This document shows, one piece after another, positions 44,023 through 55,864 of a stretch of DNA of 64,000 nucleotides; positions within the stretch are counted from its first letter, which is position 1; each line of letters starts with the position of its first letter. Location of the stretch: NCBI GenBank assembly GCA_006503535.1, contig QYRS01000003.1, positions 2,294,001 through 2,358,000 on the forward strand, in the 5' to 3' direction. Source of the stretch: Arthrinium phaeospermum. Its lineage: Eukaryota; Ascomycota; Sordariomycetes; Amphisphaeriales; Apiosporaceae. The notes under the pieces are model-generated. The model was given only the letters and a program-made list of their open reading frames with translations. It had not been told where the DNA came from and did no database searches. The translations under genes were made by a program, and so were the position numbers.

Positions 44023-45400
44023 GCGATATGCCGGGTCCCACGTTACCCCCGGAGTGCCATGCGCCGGGCAGCTCGGTACGCTTGACGGACGCAAGGCCGT
44101 TTCCGAAGTGGACTCTCCCATCATGTGTATCTTACGGGACCCCCCGGAGCATCGCCGATCCCGTGAATTTGTCCCAGTGTATCGTCGGCACCCTGAGCAA
44201 TGTCCTGTTGTAGTGACCTGAATTCAATGCATTTGCCAAAGGACTCTTCAACACATCGTTTTCCAACTCTGGTTAATAGGCTTCTTGTTGAGGTCACCTG
44301 AGAGATGCCCGGCTTATCTGATGGAAGCTGAACGGCCAGTTCACTTCAGGGTTTTTGCTCCCCGGCATGCCTGCGGCTTGTCTCTCTCTGCGGTCTCACT
44401 TCTTCAGTACCGATCCAATCTATACTGCCCAAGTTTCATGCCGATTGATCTTCAAACCCGAGATAGTCGAATCGTTACTTGCCTTAGATCTCGAAATGGA
44501 CAGCAGCCCTTAAGCTACGGCCCTAGCTTTCATCATACTGGCGCATTCACTCTCCATTCCCGAGTCAGGAAGCTTGGCGGCGACAGCGGGTATAATTCCA
44601 AAGGGTCCCAGTGTCCTTCACCACTAGACTTACACGTCTGCGGTAGTCGTATCCTCTATGGCGACCCGTCGACGGGCTAGGAAACGAGTGGGCACTCTTG
44701 CCGAAGCAGGACCCGCCGTGAACGGTCCGGGTCGGCGACCAATCCGCCAACTGTCCTCGATTCACCGTGTTTTGGTAACGGCCACGACAGGCAGACAGAC
44801 AGCGTACGCATAATGCCGAATCGAAGCGTTTCTCCGCTGGACACTATGGTTTTAATCGCGCACTCACTGGGGTTGTCTCCCACACCCACTGCCAACGTGG
44901 AAGAACCCACCGTGATCGTCCAAAGATGCTGACCCTGTCAATCTCCGCGATCGTCACTCGCAATCTAGGACCCTGGTTCACCGCCAGGAGCATGAGGGGC
45001 CAATGATGGCATGGCCCGGGAACCTAGCGCGGAGCCACGTGGTTTTGAGGACAAACAGCATGAACATTATGCGGGAGCAAATCCGGCAAGTGGCCATAGG
45101 CTGTCAGCCAATGGCTGATGTGCTTGTGTGATTGTCGACGTGGCTGGGTCCTCTGCCTCCAGGATAACACCGCTTCCTCGAGTGGAGGATAATGAATTGG
45201 TCAACACCACGAAGATCCAAATGGCGGTATATGGGCTTTGGCTGCTTCAGGAAATAGGGTCGACGCAGCGTTAGTCGTGTTCCATTCATTCGAGAGCTGG
45301 GACTAGAAGCGCTGAGTGAGCACTAGAGGGCGTATACTCGATCCTTATTCCATATCCAGTACCAGGGAGATCAAACAGACCCAAGGGCGCCTAAGAAGCT

Positions 45401-45417
45401 CTGGGTTCAGAACCCAG
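45401..45417. repeat. Perfect 8-base inverted repeat, single-base centre
   Basis: CTGGGTTC, a single A, then GAACCCAG. Arms pair fully. It lies 350 bases beyond the 3' end of the Mgs1 gene; a homopolymer run A9 then C8 follows at 45441-45457. It could be a protein site or a hairpin; no function is assigned. Confidence 0.8.
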
Positions 45418-45764
45418 TGCCAAGGAAGAGGGGATAGAGCAAAAAAAAACCCCCCCCAGAAATACCAGGACATGAACTGCTAGAGTTTATTTCGAAAACG
45501 CTGCTTTGAGGGATCCCATCCGCCTCAACCGGGTTCTATTTTTGCTTTGTAGACCATTCACTATTTCGGCTCTTAGAAGCTGTCATAATCTGATCTGGTA
45601 TCTTGTTATGCCAAACCAGCCCGGATCCCCAATTTCCAGGGCGAGGCCATCGCAAGTAAATACATGCCAATCGTGCAATGTGTAATGTGCAATATACAAG
45701 CCATTTCCAACCGTTCATAGGCAGAAATCAGCCAAAAAATCAAGCACTTCGTCCCGAGCGCTCG

Positions 45765-47498
45765 CTATCTAAACGACGTCGCAATATCCGGTGTTTCGTC
45801 CATCGCCACGTCCGGATCAACCTCTGTACCCAAATCCCTCTCCTCCAAGAACCGTCTCCCCAGCAGGTCGTCAGGCAAGTAGTCCTGCTTGACCTTTCCG
45901 TCGCGGTAATTGGGGTTGTACTTGTACTCCTTTCCATAGCCAAGCTCCCTCATCAACCTAGTTGGCGCGTTGCGTAAATGTATGGGCACCGGCAATCCCG
46001 CGACCCCCGGCTCTCTCAGCGCCGCATATGCATTGTTGAGACCTCGGTAGGCCTTTGTGCTCTTCGGAGCGAGGCATAGAGCCACGGCACAGTGGGCAAG
46101 GGGGATCCTAGCCTCCGGCATTCCTATCTGTTGCGTTGCTGTATACGTAGCTGTAGCGAGAGGTAGCAGTGTGTTATCAGCAAGGCCGACGTCCTCAGAG
46201 GCGATGACGACCATGCGGCGGGCGACGAATAGCGGATCTTCGCCCGACTGCAGCATGCGTGCAAGGTAGTACAGTGCGGCATCCGGATCGGAGCCCCTGA
46301 CGGACTTGTGGAACGCAGAGATGGTGTCATAGTGCTGGTCGCCGGCGCGATCATAGACGAGCGTCTTGGTCAGCGCCGCCTTGATGTCGGCCTTGGTGAT
46401 TTCGGCGCGCGTAGAGAGGGAGAAAGCAAGCTCGAGAAGGTTAAGAGCTGTCCGAGCATCCCCATCGGCGAAGGTGGCAAGGTAGTTGAGGAGTTCCTCA
46501 TCAAGTAAGGGTGACGGTGGTATTGAGGATCCTGTCTGTTCCATTTGCAGGGCTCGCTGGAGAATATTCAATACATTCTCGGTACTGAGCTTCTGTAACG
46601 TAAAGGTCCGACAACGACTGAGAAGAGCGTTGACGACCTTGAAGCTGGGGTTTTCCGTCGTCGCCCCAATAAGGGTAATGGTGCCAGCTTCCACGGGCCT
46701 CAGAAATATGTCTTGCTGCGCCTTGCTGAAGCGGTGTATTTCGTCACAGAATATGATCGTCTTCCGACCAGTGAGCTTCAGCTCGTTCTCGGCCTCGATG
46801 AAGAACTTCTTGCACTCCGCCACGCCCGAGCTCGTAGCGTTCAGCTCGATGAACCGCGAACCGACCATCTGCGCTATGCATCTAGCGATAGTCGTCTTGC
46901 CCGTCCCACTGCCACCCCATAGTATCATGGACGGTACACGGTCTTGTTCGATCAGCGACCGCAGCACCCCCTGTGGCCCAACCAGTTCTTGCCCGAATAC
47001 TTCGCTGAAGTTCTGCGGCCGCATACGCTCGGCGAGAGGCGCTGCTCTGTTCGTCTTCGTCCTCTTCGCTATCGGCCTTGAGTCGTCGAAATTGCTCATG
47101 CCTTGCTGCTGTTGTTGCCACCCCGCCTCTGCTGCTTCCGGTATCGGTGCATCGTATTCGGAGGCGCCAGGGCCGTCGTCAAAAGTACGCTTCGTCGCGC
47201 CGTTCAGCTTGAGCACCCCGTTCGGTGCGTTGGCGGCGGGCGCGAGGACCTTGGAAGGAGGAGCATGGCGCTTGGCTGACGGGGTCTGGAAGAAGGTCGA
47301 AGGCGGCCGTTTTTGGGAGGAAGCCGAGCCGTTCTGTGGTGGTTGTTGAGTGGATGGTGACGCCCCCGGCAGATGCGGTAACGACGAGGATGCAGCTTCC
47401 GCCGAGCTATCGAGGATGAAGTCCTTGCATTGCGAGTCGATGTGATCGTTGATCTTGGCAGGCCTCACCTGGTTGGCGCAGATTGGGCACTCTACCAT
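45765..47498 (-). CDS. mgs1: Mgs1/WRNIP1 AAA+ ATPase, genome maintenance
   Basis: Intronless, 577 residues, close to the usual family size. A Rad18-type ubiquitin-binding zinc finger opens the protein (CPICANQ ... HIDSQC, residues 4-24). A disordered linker of about 130 residues follows, then the AAA+ core: LAERMRPQNFSEVFGQ, Walker A GGSGTGKTT (about 194-202), Walker B IIFCDEIHR (about 248-256), sensor GATTENPSF and the arginine-finger region LLSRCRTF. The MgsA C-terminal domain with LARMLQSGEDPLFVARR and ASEDVGLAD is complete. Mgs1 binds ubiquitinated PCNA and acts at stalled replication forks. All key residues are present. Confidence 0.96.
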   Translation of the reverse strand: MVECPICANQVRPAKINDHIDSQCKDFILDSSAEAASSSLPHLPGASPSTQQPPQNGSASSQKRPPSTFFQTPSAKRHAPPSKVLAPAANAPNGVLKLNGATKRTFDDGPGASEYDAPIPEAAEAGWQQQQQGMSNFDDSRPIAKRTKTNRAAPLAERMRPQNFSEVFGQELVGPQGVLRSLIEQDRVPSMILWGGSGTGKTTIARCIAQMVGSRFIELNATSSGVAECKKFFIEAENELKLTGRKTIIFCDEIHRFSKAQQDIFLRPVEAGTITLIGATTENPSFKVVNALLSRCRTFTLQKLSTENVLNILQRALQMEQTGSSIPPSPLLDEELLNYLATFADGDARTALNLLELAFSLSTRAEITKADIKAALTKTLVYDRAGDQHYDTISAFHKSVRGSDPDAALYYLARMLQSGEDPLFVARRMVVIASEDVGLADNTLLPLATATYTATQQIGMPEARIPLAHCAVALCLAPKSTKAYRGLNNAYAALREPGVAGLPVPIHLRNAPTRLMRELGYGKEYKYNPNYRDGKVKQDYLPDDLLGRRFLEERDLGTEVDPDVAMDETPDIATSFR

Positions 47499-48180
47499 GG
47501 TGCATTCACTAGCGAGATGATCAGAAGAGGCAGTGTGTGTATGCGTCGCGTTACGGGCGATCGGAAAAAGTCGAGCTAGAACTCATTGATAGGCTAGATA
47601 CTCGCAGCGAACATGGGGTCGTCGAAATAGGGAAAAGATATCCAAGTCGCGGGAGCTTGAAGTTCAATCCAATTAGGATTCGGGGTCTATTCTTTTTTTT
47701 GGAGAGCGCAATGACGCGCTCGCTCGCGTGTGTCAATTTATCTGGCGTGGGGGTATCCTGACCCGATTGACATGGTTCCTGACCCAAGCTGCCTGCATTA
47801 TCTGGATTTTGTTAGCAGCCATTCACGAGCATCGGAATCCAATGGCACAGAGCAATTGTCTCTGATTCTTAGCTAACGGCTTCTTTAATCATTATACGCA
47901 CATCAATGGTACATGTATGGTAAACTACAAAAATCCATGTTTTCAAGGCACTCCGCAACCATTGAATCATGCGCGCCTTGTTTTCCTGTCAACTTCAATT
48001 CGAGGCATCTACAATTCATCCCAGCAGTGGCAACCTTCCATAATAACACACCTGACATGGTAATATTTGAGCGTTGTCTGCTGACAATATCTACGGGTAT
48101 CGCTTGTCCCGTCCTAATGGGCTTTATATTCCAACATACAGCTACCGTGAGCCCCTCTAGTTGCTGGCTGCGATCGGATC
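47499..48180. other. Promoter of Mgs1 gene and 3' end of Utp12-domain gene
   Basis: Spacer of 682 bases between two leftward genes. Nothing beyond the expected promoter and 3' UTR is visible. Confidence 0.5.
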
Positions 48181-49353
48181 TCATCTGCGGCCTTTCTTTG
48201 CCGGCGGTGCAGCGTCGACCTCACTGTCTTCGTCGTCCACCGAGTCATTATCGCTGTAGTCCACCTCGTTCTCGTCCATATCGTCTTCTACTGCTTCCAG
48301 TGCATCGGCACCTTCGTCGTCGCTGGAATCCTCGTCGTCCTCCGAGTCATTTTCGCCGACGCCATTGGCCAACTCTTCCTCGTCGTCAACATCCATTATA
48401 CCGTCATCCATGTCTTCGTCATTTTCTTCGCCTTCGACGTAGACAACGCCTTGTTCCTTCTCGTCGTCTTCCTCCTCATTCGAATATTGCATCATCTGCC
48501 GCAGTTTCATCTGCTGGACCAGGAGATCCAGCTTGCCCTTAAGCGACAGGAGCGAGCTGAGACCACGGGTGCGCTCCTCCATGACTCTGTGCAGTTCACC
48601 CAATTTCTTGGTAAGGTCAGGCTGAGTTGCAAGGGCTCCTCCGTGTGTTACGAGAGTCCACTGCACCCATATCAGCAAGGTGCCGGCCCGGCCCGGTCGC
48701 CTGTGCATTCTTGATGCGAGTTTCGTAAGCAGAATGCCTGCTAAAGATGAATCCAGTCGTTGAACTGTGCTTCGAATTGTGTTCGCGTCGGTTGTACGAA
48801 GACATGATTCGAGGAGGTCCGCATCATCGGTGCGGAGAGCTTGGGAGAGCGCGGTACCAAGAGATGCCAGACTGGGAGGCGCCAGAACTTTGCCCGCCGT
48901 GGTCGTGGTGGAGGGCTGTAGAGCCAAAAAGGCTGAAGGGACATCGATGGTTTCTTCTGCGTGAAGGCGCTCGCCAAATGTGGGCTCCGCAGCTTCTTGA
49001 TCCGAATCTCCATCGGTTGCCGGCTTGGGCGAATGCATATCGGTGTCTACGTCGCCATTTTCAGTGGGTATCGTGGGCGCATCTTTCGAGGCGCCGCTCA
49101 GCTTCTGTGACCCGATGCGCTTCGCAGGAACCTCATCCGCAGGCTTGCCTTCCTCTTCGTCGGAAAAGTCGTACTCGCTGCTGCCTTCATCGCTTGATAT
49201 CTCTATGACACCCTCGCCCTTGGCATTGGCATCAGTGTCAACGCCAGTGACAGCCGTATCGGCTTCGTTGATATGCGTCCTCAGTTGCTTCTTCGCACTC
49301 TGCTTGATCACAGGCTGGGAAATCCTCCCCGGGGCCTTTCGCTTGGTCGACAT
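48181..49353 (-). CDS. Utp12-domain protein of the small-subunit processome (Utp5/WDR43 C-terminal type)
   Basis: Intronless, 390 residues, start MSTKRKAPGRISQ. The N-terminal 120 residues are acidic and disordered with possible CK2 sites (SSDEGSSEYDFSDEEE). The Utp12 domain runs about 155-285 (SLGTALSQALRTDDADLLES, TKLASRMHRRPGRAGTLLIW, LKGKLDLLVQQMKLR) and most resembles the C-terminal domain of Utp5/WDR43. The C-terminus is again Asp/Glu-rich and ends in a basic PPAKKGRR, a possible nuclear signal. The WD40 propellers found in yeast Utp5 are absent. Utp5 belongs to the t-UTP/UtpA complex that starts pre-18S rRNA processing in the nucleolus. The exact orthology is uncertain. Confidence 0.82.
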   Translation of the reverse strand: MSTKRKAPGRISQPVIKQSAKKQLRTHINEADTAVTGVDTDANAKGEGVIEISSDEGSSEYDFSDEEEGKPADEVPAKRIGSQKLSGASKDAPTIPTENGDVDTDMHSPKPATDGDSDQEAAEPTFGERLHAEETIDVPSAFLALQPSTTTTAGKVLAPPSLASLGTALSQALRTDDADLLESCLRTTDANTIRSTVQRLDSSLAGILLTKLASRMHRRPGRAGTLLIWVQWTLVTHGGALATQPDLTKKLGELHRVMEERTRGLSSLLSLKGKLDLLVQQMKLRQMMQYSNEEEDDEKEQGVVYVEGEENDEDMDDGIMDVDDEEELANGVGENDSEDDEDSSDDEGADALEAVEDDMDENEVDYSDNDSVDDEDSEVDAAPPAKKGRR

Positions 49354-52300
49354 GGCCGCTGAGATGGGGATCAGGGATTATCCAAAGGTGCTGGCGGTTG
49401 TTGTACGGAGATCGTTCAAGATGGTAATCGTGATGCCGCAATACTCAATTGGCGACGACCGTAGTAATGGTACCAGGAGAATCTATTCCATCTAACAGAC
49501 TGACTGCATGTAGTAAGTGCAGGGAAAGAAACTGTGAATGACCGAATTGGACACTGACTGGCAGACGTTCCCAAGTCCCAAGATGCGCCTGTACCAATAA
49601 CGGGCACTTAAATTTTCTGGACAAGCCAGGAACTTTTTTTTCGATAAGCGGATGGTTAGCGTTTGCTCCACCTTACGATAAGGAAATATGGGTAAGCGTG
49701 TGTAGCACTCGGTGTCTAGTTGTTCCATGCTGATATCCACATGCTGGATGTTGAGGTCACGCAAGATACTTCGTTACTTCCATACTTCTATCCAGCATCA
49801 CATAGCCAAGTGCCTGCCAACTGTATGTCAGAGAGTTGACAGCTGCTGGAGCTTGGATCTACTGCGAAACTAGTAAAATGCTCTCTGCCTCCAAAGATTT
49901 GGTGGAGGGGCACCCAAGCCACCAGCTTTGCTGCATCACTCTTTTCCTTTGGTTATTCGCAACCTTTCTCATGACTCGAATGTGCACTTCCTTAACCTCA
50001 AGTATTGTCCATGACTTCTTCTTCTTTGCATGAACAGACATACTGCACGTACTTGGACATGAGGTCTGCTTTCAGTTGATGCGCGATCGAAACTGGTATC
50101 TACATCATTCCCATGTGAAGTCGATCTGACGGGAATGCGTGCAGTTGCCCAGTATCAGTCATATCGCAACCATCTCGCCTGGAGGCAGCAGCGGCGGCGA
50201 CACTTGACGATTACACTTTGGGACTTGGGAGGCACGAAGAGTTTTCCTCTGCCGTGTGCGTGACGACGATGAAGCCACGCTGTTCCCTGGCAGAGTGTGC
50301 AATTGGCTGCAAACTTTCCCTGGTAGGTTTGGCAGCCTAGAGCCTTGATGCGACGGACGGCAAGTCGAGATTGGGTTGTGGAAAGCCCCATAGGAGCTTG
50401 ACGCTTGTCCTCCGCTTGTCGCATGTTCCATCTCTCGGCCTCTACTTCTGCTTTTCTCGTCAACGAATGGGTTGGAGGCAGCTTCCTTCCCAATCGATCC
50501 TCGTCAAATCGCCATTGGTTTGTTATTGATTTGCGCAGTCAAGTGTGCGTTGCTATGCTAAGATCGGAGCTGTAGCAAGCCAGCAAGAGGTCGAGGGGCC
50601 AATTTTTTTCGCGTCGTTGCTCCTGCTGCTGCTGTCACGCCGCCCGCCCAGACACCCCAGCATCAGCCAGCTCTCTCGTTCTTCTTGTCTCATCATGCGA
50701 CCCACACGTAAACCATAGCTCTATCTGATTGGCCCAAGCTCTTTTTGCTACACTCATTGGTCCAGGGTCCGCAGCTTCCTTGTCGTGATTCCCTGTCTGG
50801 CGCGTTCTACAAATAAGAAGTGGCCCCAAGAGCCCAAATTTTTCGCGACGGCCATCGGACAGATAGTCCTCTAATTCCTGTCCTGACTTTTATTTTTTCT
50901 CCCCTTCGAACCTTCTCTCGTGTCTTGTCTCCCTCCCAGTCACAAGTCTACACCCCCCCTACCTCCCCCCTCCTCCGTGTCAAGCTCCGACATCACCGAC
51001 GCCAACCACCCAACCAATTAATCAATCCAGTCGATTCGATCAATCAAATCGTCGGGCTACCTGGTGTTCAAAAAGGTACTTTCTTTCAAGTACCACTTTT
51101 TTTATTCCCTCCCTCTCTTTCCCTCTTTCCATTGTCGCGCCATTCAATTGATGGTTCATTGAATTGATTGCCTTGACCATCCATCACTAACCTCGCCCCC
51201 CCTTTGGAAGCTGTCTTCACCTTGACCTTGGTCCAACCCAAACCTTGGTTTATCTTAGACCGACGAATCATCTGCATCCGAGGCTATTAATTCAATCAGT
51301 TCTTCTCCCGAATTGGCAAATTGGACATTCTCATCCACCATTTACACGCTTTCCACTCTCAACTCTCATCCTTACCCGCATACACGCGGACTTACACATC
51401 GTGACACCCCTCCAAACCACCACGATAAGTCATCATCTTTTGTTTGGTCTGATTCAGTTCAACGCATCAAACAATCGCAAAGCTGCCAAGCTCCACCAAC
51501 CAGCCAACCACAAACCACTCTCCAGCGCTGCAACGCCAAACGTATTATTGTTGTGTTCGTGCTTGCGCAGCATAATCTCGGTTTCACACTTATACATTCC
51601 GTATAAGTGATCCCGCTTTTTTCGCGAGATACATCATCGTTTGTTGCCAATCACTACTTTATGCACACTGTTGTCGCAACACCACAACAGAAGTAAACAT
51701 CATCCAGTCGCATACCTCGTCCTGCAACCGTCTTCAGCTCGCGTTGCCTGCCTTGCATATAGTGAGTGACCATTTTCATTCTTCTTGCTTCTTGTCTAGT
51801 ATATGCTTTCAAAGCTTGCCTCTCGCGCCTCGTCTTGTATTTCATCTTCCCTCTTCTCCTTCCCCTCGATATTCCATGCGCGGCGGGCCCGACTACGCCA
51901 TCTTGGTCTGCCCAACCAAGCATCCCGGGACCACCACAAGGCATTTCAACCATCCGTCCCGTTTCAATGCTTCCAAAATCGGCCGGCCTGGACGAAGTAT
52001 CGGCACCTATCCCGTCGCCAGACCCACGCCGAACGCCCCGACCGCAATTTTCGAGACAGCAAGCTCATTCGCTGGCGCAAACAAATAAACCCACCCTACC
52101 TTGCCGTCGATCGCGTGCACGGTCCATCTGCCAGCCCTTTTCCAGTTCGGTCGCGCCCCAGTTCTTTTCTCCCTCGCGTGTTCTCTTCTCGTCAAGAGCT
52201 ACGCGACTTGGGGAGGGAAAAATTGGAAGTGGGCTTTTGCGATAAATAGCTCTGGATGCGCCATCTGCACTGATACGCCTTTTGCGACCCGAAACCTTTC

Positions 52301-52931
52301 CCAGCCTCCCCCCATTGGCCCACCACCTCTTTACGCCACTCCAACCTGTCGCATCGCGCAAGGCTGGATATAGCAACCGACCAAACAACGAGCAAAGACG
52401 CGCCAACAGGAACACTCTTGCTTTCGCGCATGCACTCAATTGGCATATTCCAAATCGCGACACCTGGCACTTTTTTCAGTTGCCATTCAACTCAGGAATT
52501 GCCTTTGATCGTGTTTGTACTTGCTTAGCCACCAGGCGCGCATATTGGCACCGAATGCTTCCCGGGCTACTATACTCCGTACATGGTCCACAATAGCTTC
52601 ACCCACACTACCCAAAAGCTATTGACTGACCCAACTGGAACTTTGCATTTTCCCGAGGTGCCTTTGGTCTCTGGTACGACTTCAACACCATCACCAAGCA
52701 GTGCTGGCAAGGAGCGCGTATTCGATTGGAACTCGCGCAACTCTCAATCGATGGTGCAACAAGTGTTGGCACAATTGGCGCTTTTCTTTTCTATTGATCT
52801 TCTCCGTGAAACCCACCGGGAGTTTGCTGACCAAAATCGCGCTTGCAGCCCCAGATTGCATGGACATTTGACGTCGCATCGTCTCAAGCCTCCAGGCAAA
52901 CTACCAAGTACGGCAATCGACAATCGACTGA
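49354..52931. other. Long upstream region of the BET gene, pyrimidine-rich
   Basis: About 3.6 kb between the divergent Utp12-domain and BET genes. From roughly 50860 the plus strand is rich in C and T with many TTCC/CTCC blocks and few long frames. This looks like a long transcribed leader, perhaps with leader introns. Open frames present (for example 51803-52249) show no family match. Confidence 0.55.
50728..50760 (-). promoter_or_regulatory. Pair of inverted CCAAT boxes
   Basis: ATTGG occurs at 50728-50732 and 50756-50760, 28 bases apart, just before the pyrimidine-rich run. The spacing and place fit a promoter bound by the Hap/CBC complex, with transcription starting in the following CT-rich run and reading towards the BET gene. 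Chance occurrence is possible. Confidence 0.35.
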
Positions 52932-55864
52932 ATGGCAATCATGGCGACAGAAGAACCTCAAAACATCATCGAGCGAAAGGTCGCACAGCCCGAGCCCGAG
53001 GGTGAGAAAAAAACTCCCGTCGAAACTGCCGAGCCAACTGTCAATGGGTAGGTTGTTTTGTTGCTGATTATACTTGTATATGTTGCTAACAATTTCTCCA
53101 CAAAGCCATGCGACATCAGATGAGACATCTAAATCGGAAGAGCCCAGCACTGTAAATGGGAAGGCCGGATCGCCGCCATCGCCTGTTGAAGAGGCCGCAG
53201 TGGCAAAGAATCAGGAGGCTTTTGCTGCCAACGCAAGCATCAGTGCCAAGGAGTCACCAAAGCCTACAGAGGACGCCCCACCTGCAGAGTCCGAGGATAA
53301 GGAAATGGTAGATGCTAATGGCGCCCCGGAAGAGGCTGTCCCTGCAAAGCCTGAAGCTAAGGAAACAGAGACACCCGTTGCCACCAGAGCTTCACCAGAA
53401 CCGCAATCTCCTTCGGCACAGAAGGAAGATGACAAGCCTACTGCAGAAACCTCGGCTGATGATTCAATGGATGTGGATGAGTCTACTGGGCAACCGGATC
53501 TGTTATCGAGTGGCGAACACGGCGAAAGCACCCAAGCAACAGCAGTCAGCGAGCCTGCGATTGTCTCTTCTCCCAAAGAAGTGAGCCAACCACCAGAGCC
53601 ATCCAAAGCTGAAGAAGATGTCAAGATGGAGGAAGTCACCCCGGCCGATTCCAAGCCGGAAAATGATGCCCCCGTGAAGGAGAGATCTAGTTCGCCTGGC
53701 AAGATTGCGCGGAAGTTGGAAGACGACAACGCCGAAGAGCGCTCTGCAAAACGCGCTAAGACCGAAGTTCAGCCTGAAGCCGCGACAGAGGACAGTATTG
53801 GGGTTGCTACAGGTTTATCGCCGGCGCCAACGAACCCGTCGGACGACCTGGCGGACAGCGTGCCCAACGATAAGCAGATTTCTTTCTATCAAAACAAGGA
53901 GATACGAGCGCAAATTGGAAGAGTCAAGAAAACTAAGAGTGGTAGCAACTTCCGGTCTTCCGTGGAGAAGTTATGGCCGCAGGTGTGGGACTCTTACAAG
54001 CAGCAAATCGAGAACCCCGTTGATTTGTCCATGTTTGAGGTCAAGCTACGAGAAACGAAGTATGCCAACTTCGGGGAATTCAAAGCAGACCTGCAGCTCC
54101 TTCACGATAATGCGCTTAAGTTCAACGGTCCCGGTAATATTGTTACTTTGGCTGCTCTCCAGGTGCGCAATGATTTGCTAGGGCGTCTCGTGGATATTGC
54201 CAAGAATGAGGAGCCTCTCAGGCTAGATAAGGGCAAACATCAGCCTACGCGCCACACCGAACCCCGGGCTGCCACTCAAGTACGCCGACAGTCGCAATCC
54301 CAACCACGCGCGCCGCCGACAACAAGCCCAAAGGCCAAGACAGAAGCGACAGCTAATGTAGCGTCCCGTCCCTCTCCCGCTCCACCGACGCCCGCGTCAT
54401 CCACTGGGCCAGCTTTTGCTCTCCCCCCCAACGGCATGCCCCAAATCCGGCGAGATTCCACGAGGGGTGATGGGGACAGACCAAAACGTCCCATCAATCC
54501 CCCAAAGAACCGCGACCCCGACTACTCTTCGAAGCCTGGCCTGAAGAAGAGGCTGGACCCCGAACTGAAGTTCTATGGTGAGTGTCTCATGGAGGTGAGG
54601 AAGGCCAAGCACTGGAATCACAACCAGTTCTTCTTGGAGCCCGTAGACCCTGTTGCTTTCAACATTCCCACCTATTTCAGCATAATCAAGAAGCCGATGG
54701 ATCTGGGAACAATGGCCCAGAAACTAGAGCGTGGTGAATACCGGACGGGCAAGGAGATCGAGAAGGACTTGCGTCAAATGGTGGCAAACTCGGAGCAGTT
54801 CAACGGCCAAGATTCACTGGTTACCCAATCAGGTCAAGCCCTCGAGGCTGTCTTCAAGGACGAGGTGGCCAAGAAGGATGCATGGATGGCCAAGAATGCC
54901 CCTATTCGGTCTCGCGCTGGCTCTGCTGGGACACCGGAGCTTAGTGCGCATGACTCAGACGAGGAGAGCGATGCCGAAGTCGAGGAACAAGACAATGATT
55001 CCATCCGCAACCTTCAGTCTCGGCTGAGCGAGGAGCAGGTGAAGCTCAACGGCCTCTTGGCGGCGAAGAAGCCCGACTTTACCATGATCGAGATTCAACA
55101 GAACGTCGTGTCTTTGTTGCAACGGAAACTAGTCGAAGAGAAGACGAAGTTCGGCAGCGAGTCCAAGAAAACGAAGTCGAAGAAGAAGAGCATCAGCAAA
55201 CCCAAGCCCAAGTCCAGCTCAGGTGGCGCCGCAGCTGGCAATGGCGTGAAGAAGTCGAGCGGTAGCGTTCCAGTCGTCAAGAAGGCCTCTGGAACAACTA
55301 AGAAGACTGCCTCGAAGAAGCGCCATATGGGCAATCTGGAGAAGGCCGTGATTGCTGAGGGTATCAATGAGTTGGATGGGCCCCTTCTAAATAAAGCTGT
55401 GGACATCATCAAGAAGGACACGCACCAGAAGGTAAGTTGGCAACCTATCCACCGGACGACCTTTGACCACAAGACTAATGAATATCGTTTAGGAGGATGA
55501 TGATGGCCAATTGGAGTTGGATATCGAGTCTCTATCCCAGGAGGCTCTGAGCAGACTGTTCGACCTGATAACTAAGTCGTACCCTGGTATTTACCAGTCA
55601 GTATCTTCGAAGCCTGAGTTCAAACAGGAAGCCAAGCAAGCGGAGGAGACGAAGGCTAAGAACAGCGCCCTCCCCAAGCCCAAGAAGAACAAACCTATGA
55701 ACAAGCATGAGCAAGAACGCAACATTGAGAAATTGCGGGAGCTCAAAGCACAGTTCCAACGCCACGGCAGTGGGAGTCAGGAGCCCATGCCCGGCGATGA
55801 GGAGAACCGTCCTGGTGACTCGAGCGACGAGGAAGAGGAGGAAAGCGATTCGGAAGAGGAGTAA
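52932..55864 (+). CDS. bdf1: BET-family double-bromodomain protein (Bdf1-like)
   Basis: Three exons: 52932-53047, 53106-55431, 55493-55864; 937 residues. A TGA directly precedes the first ATG. A second in-frame ATG at 52941 has a better context and may be used. An acidic Ser/Pro/Glu N-terminus of about 280 residues comes first. Bromodomain 1 (about 297-400) has the conserved KFNGPGN Asn but a shortened, unusual ZA loop (no PVDP..Y). Bromodomain 2 (about 523-630) is canonical: FLEPVDPVAFNIPTYFSIIK, KPMDLGTM, EQFNGQDS. A coiled coil, a Lys/Ser-rich stretch and the NET domain (about 777-846; LDIESLSQEALSRLFDLI) follow, then an acidic Ser/Glu tail. BET proteins read acetylated histones and recruit transcription and remodelling factors. 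Confidence 0.94.

Larger units (their letters stand above)
43510..45764. other. Intergenic region with tandem duplication and hairpin
   Basis: More than 2 kb without a supported gene. It contains an exact 19-base tandem duplication and, near its right end, a perfect inverted repeat next to an A9C8 run, listed separately. Confidence 0.6.

Noticed and set aside
46486..47349. 287-codon plus-strand frame opposite the Mgs1 gene
   Set aside because: It mirrors the AAA+ gene; no start context or family match.
51803..52249. Overlapping open frames in the BET leader
   Set aside because: Two frames overlap each other with Ser/Pro/Arg-rich translation caused by the pyrimidine-rich DNA; no family likeness.
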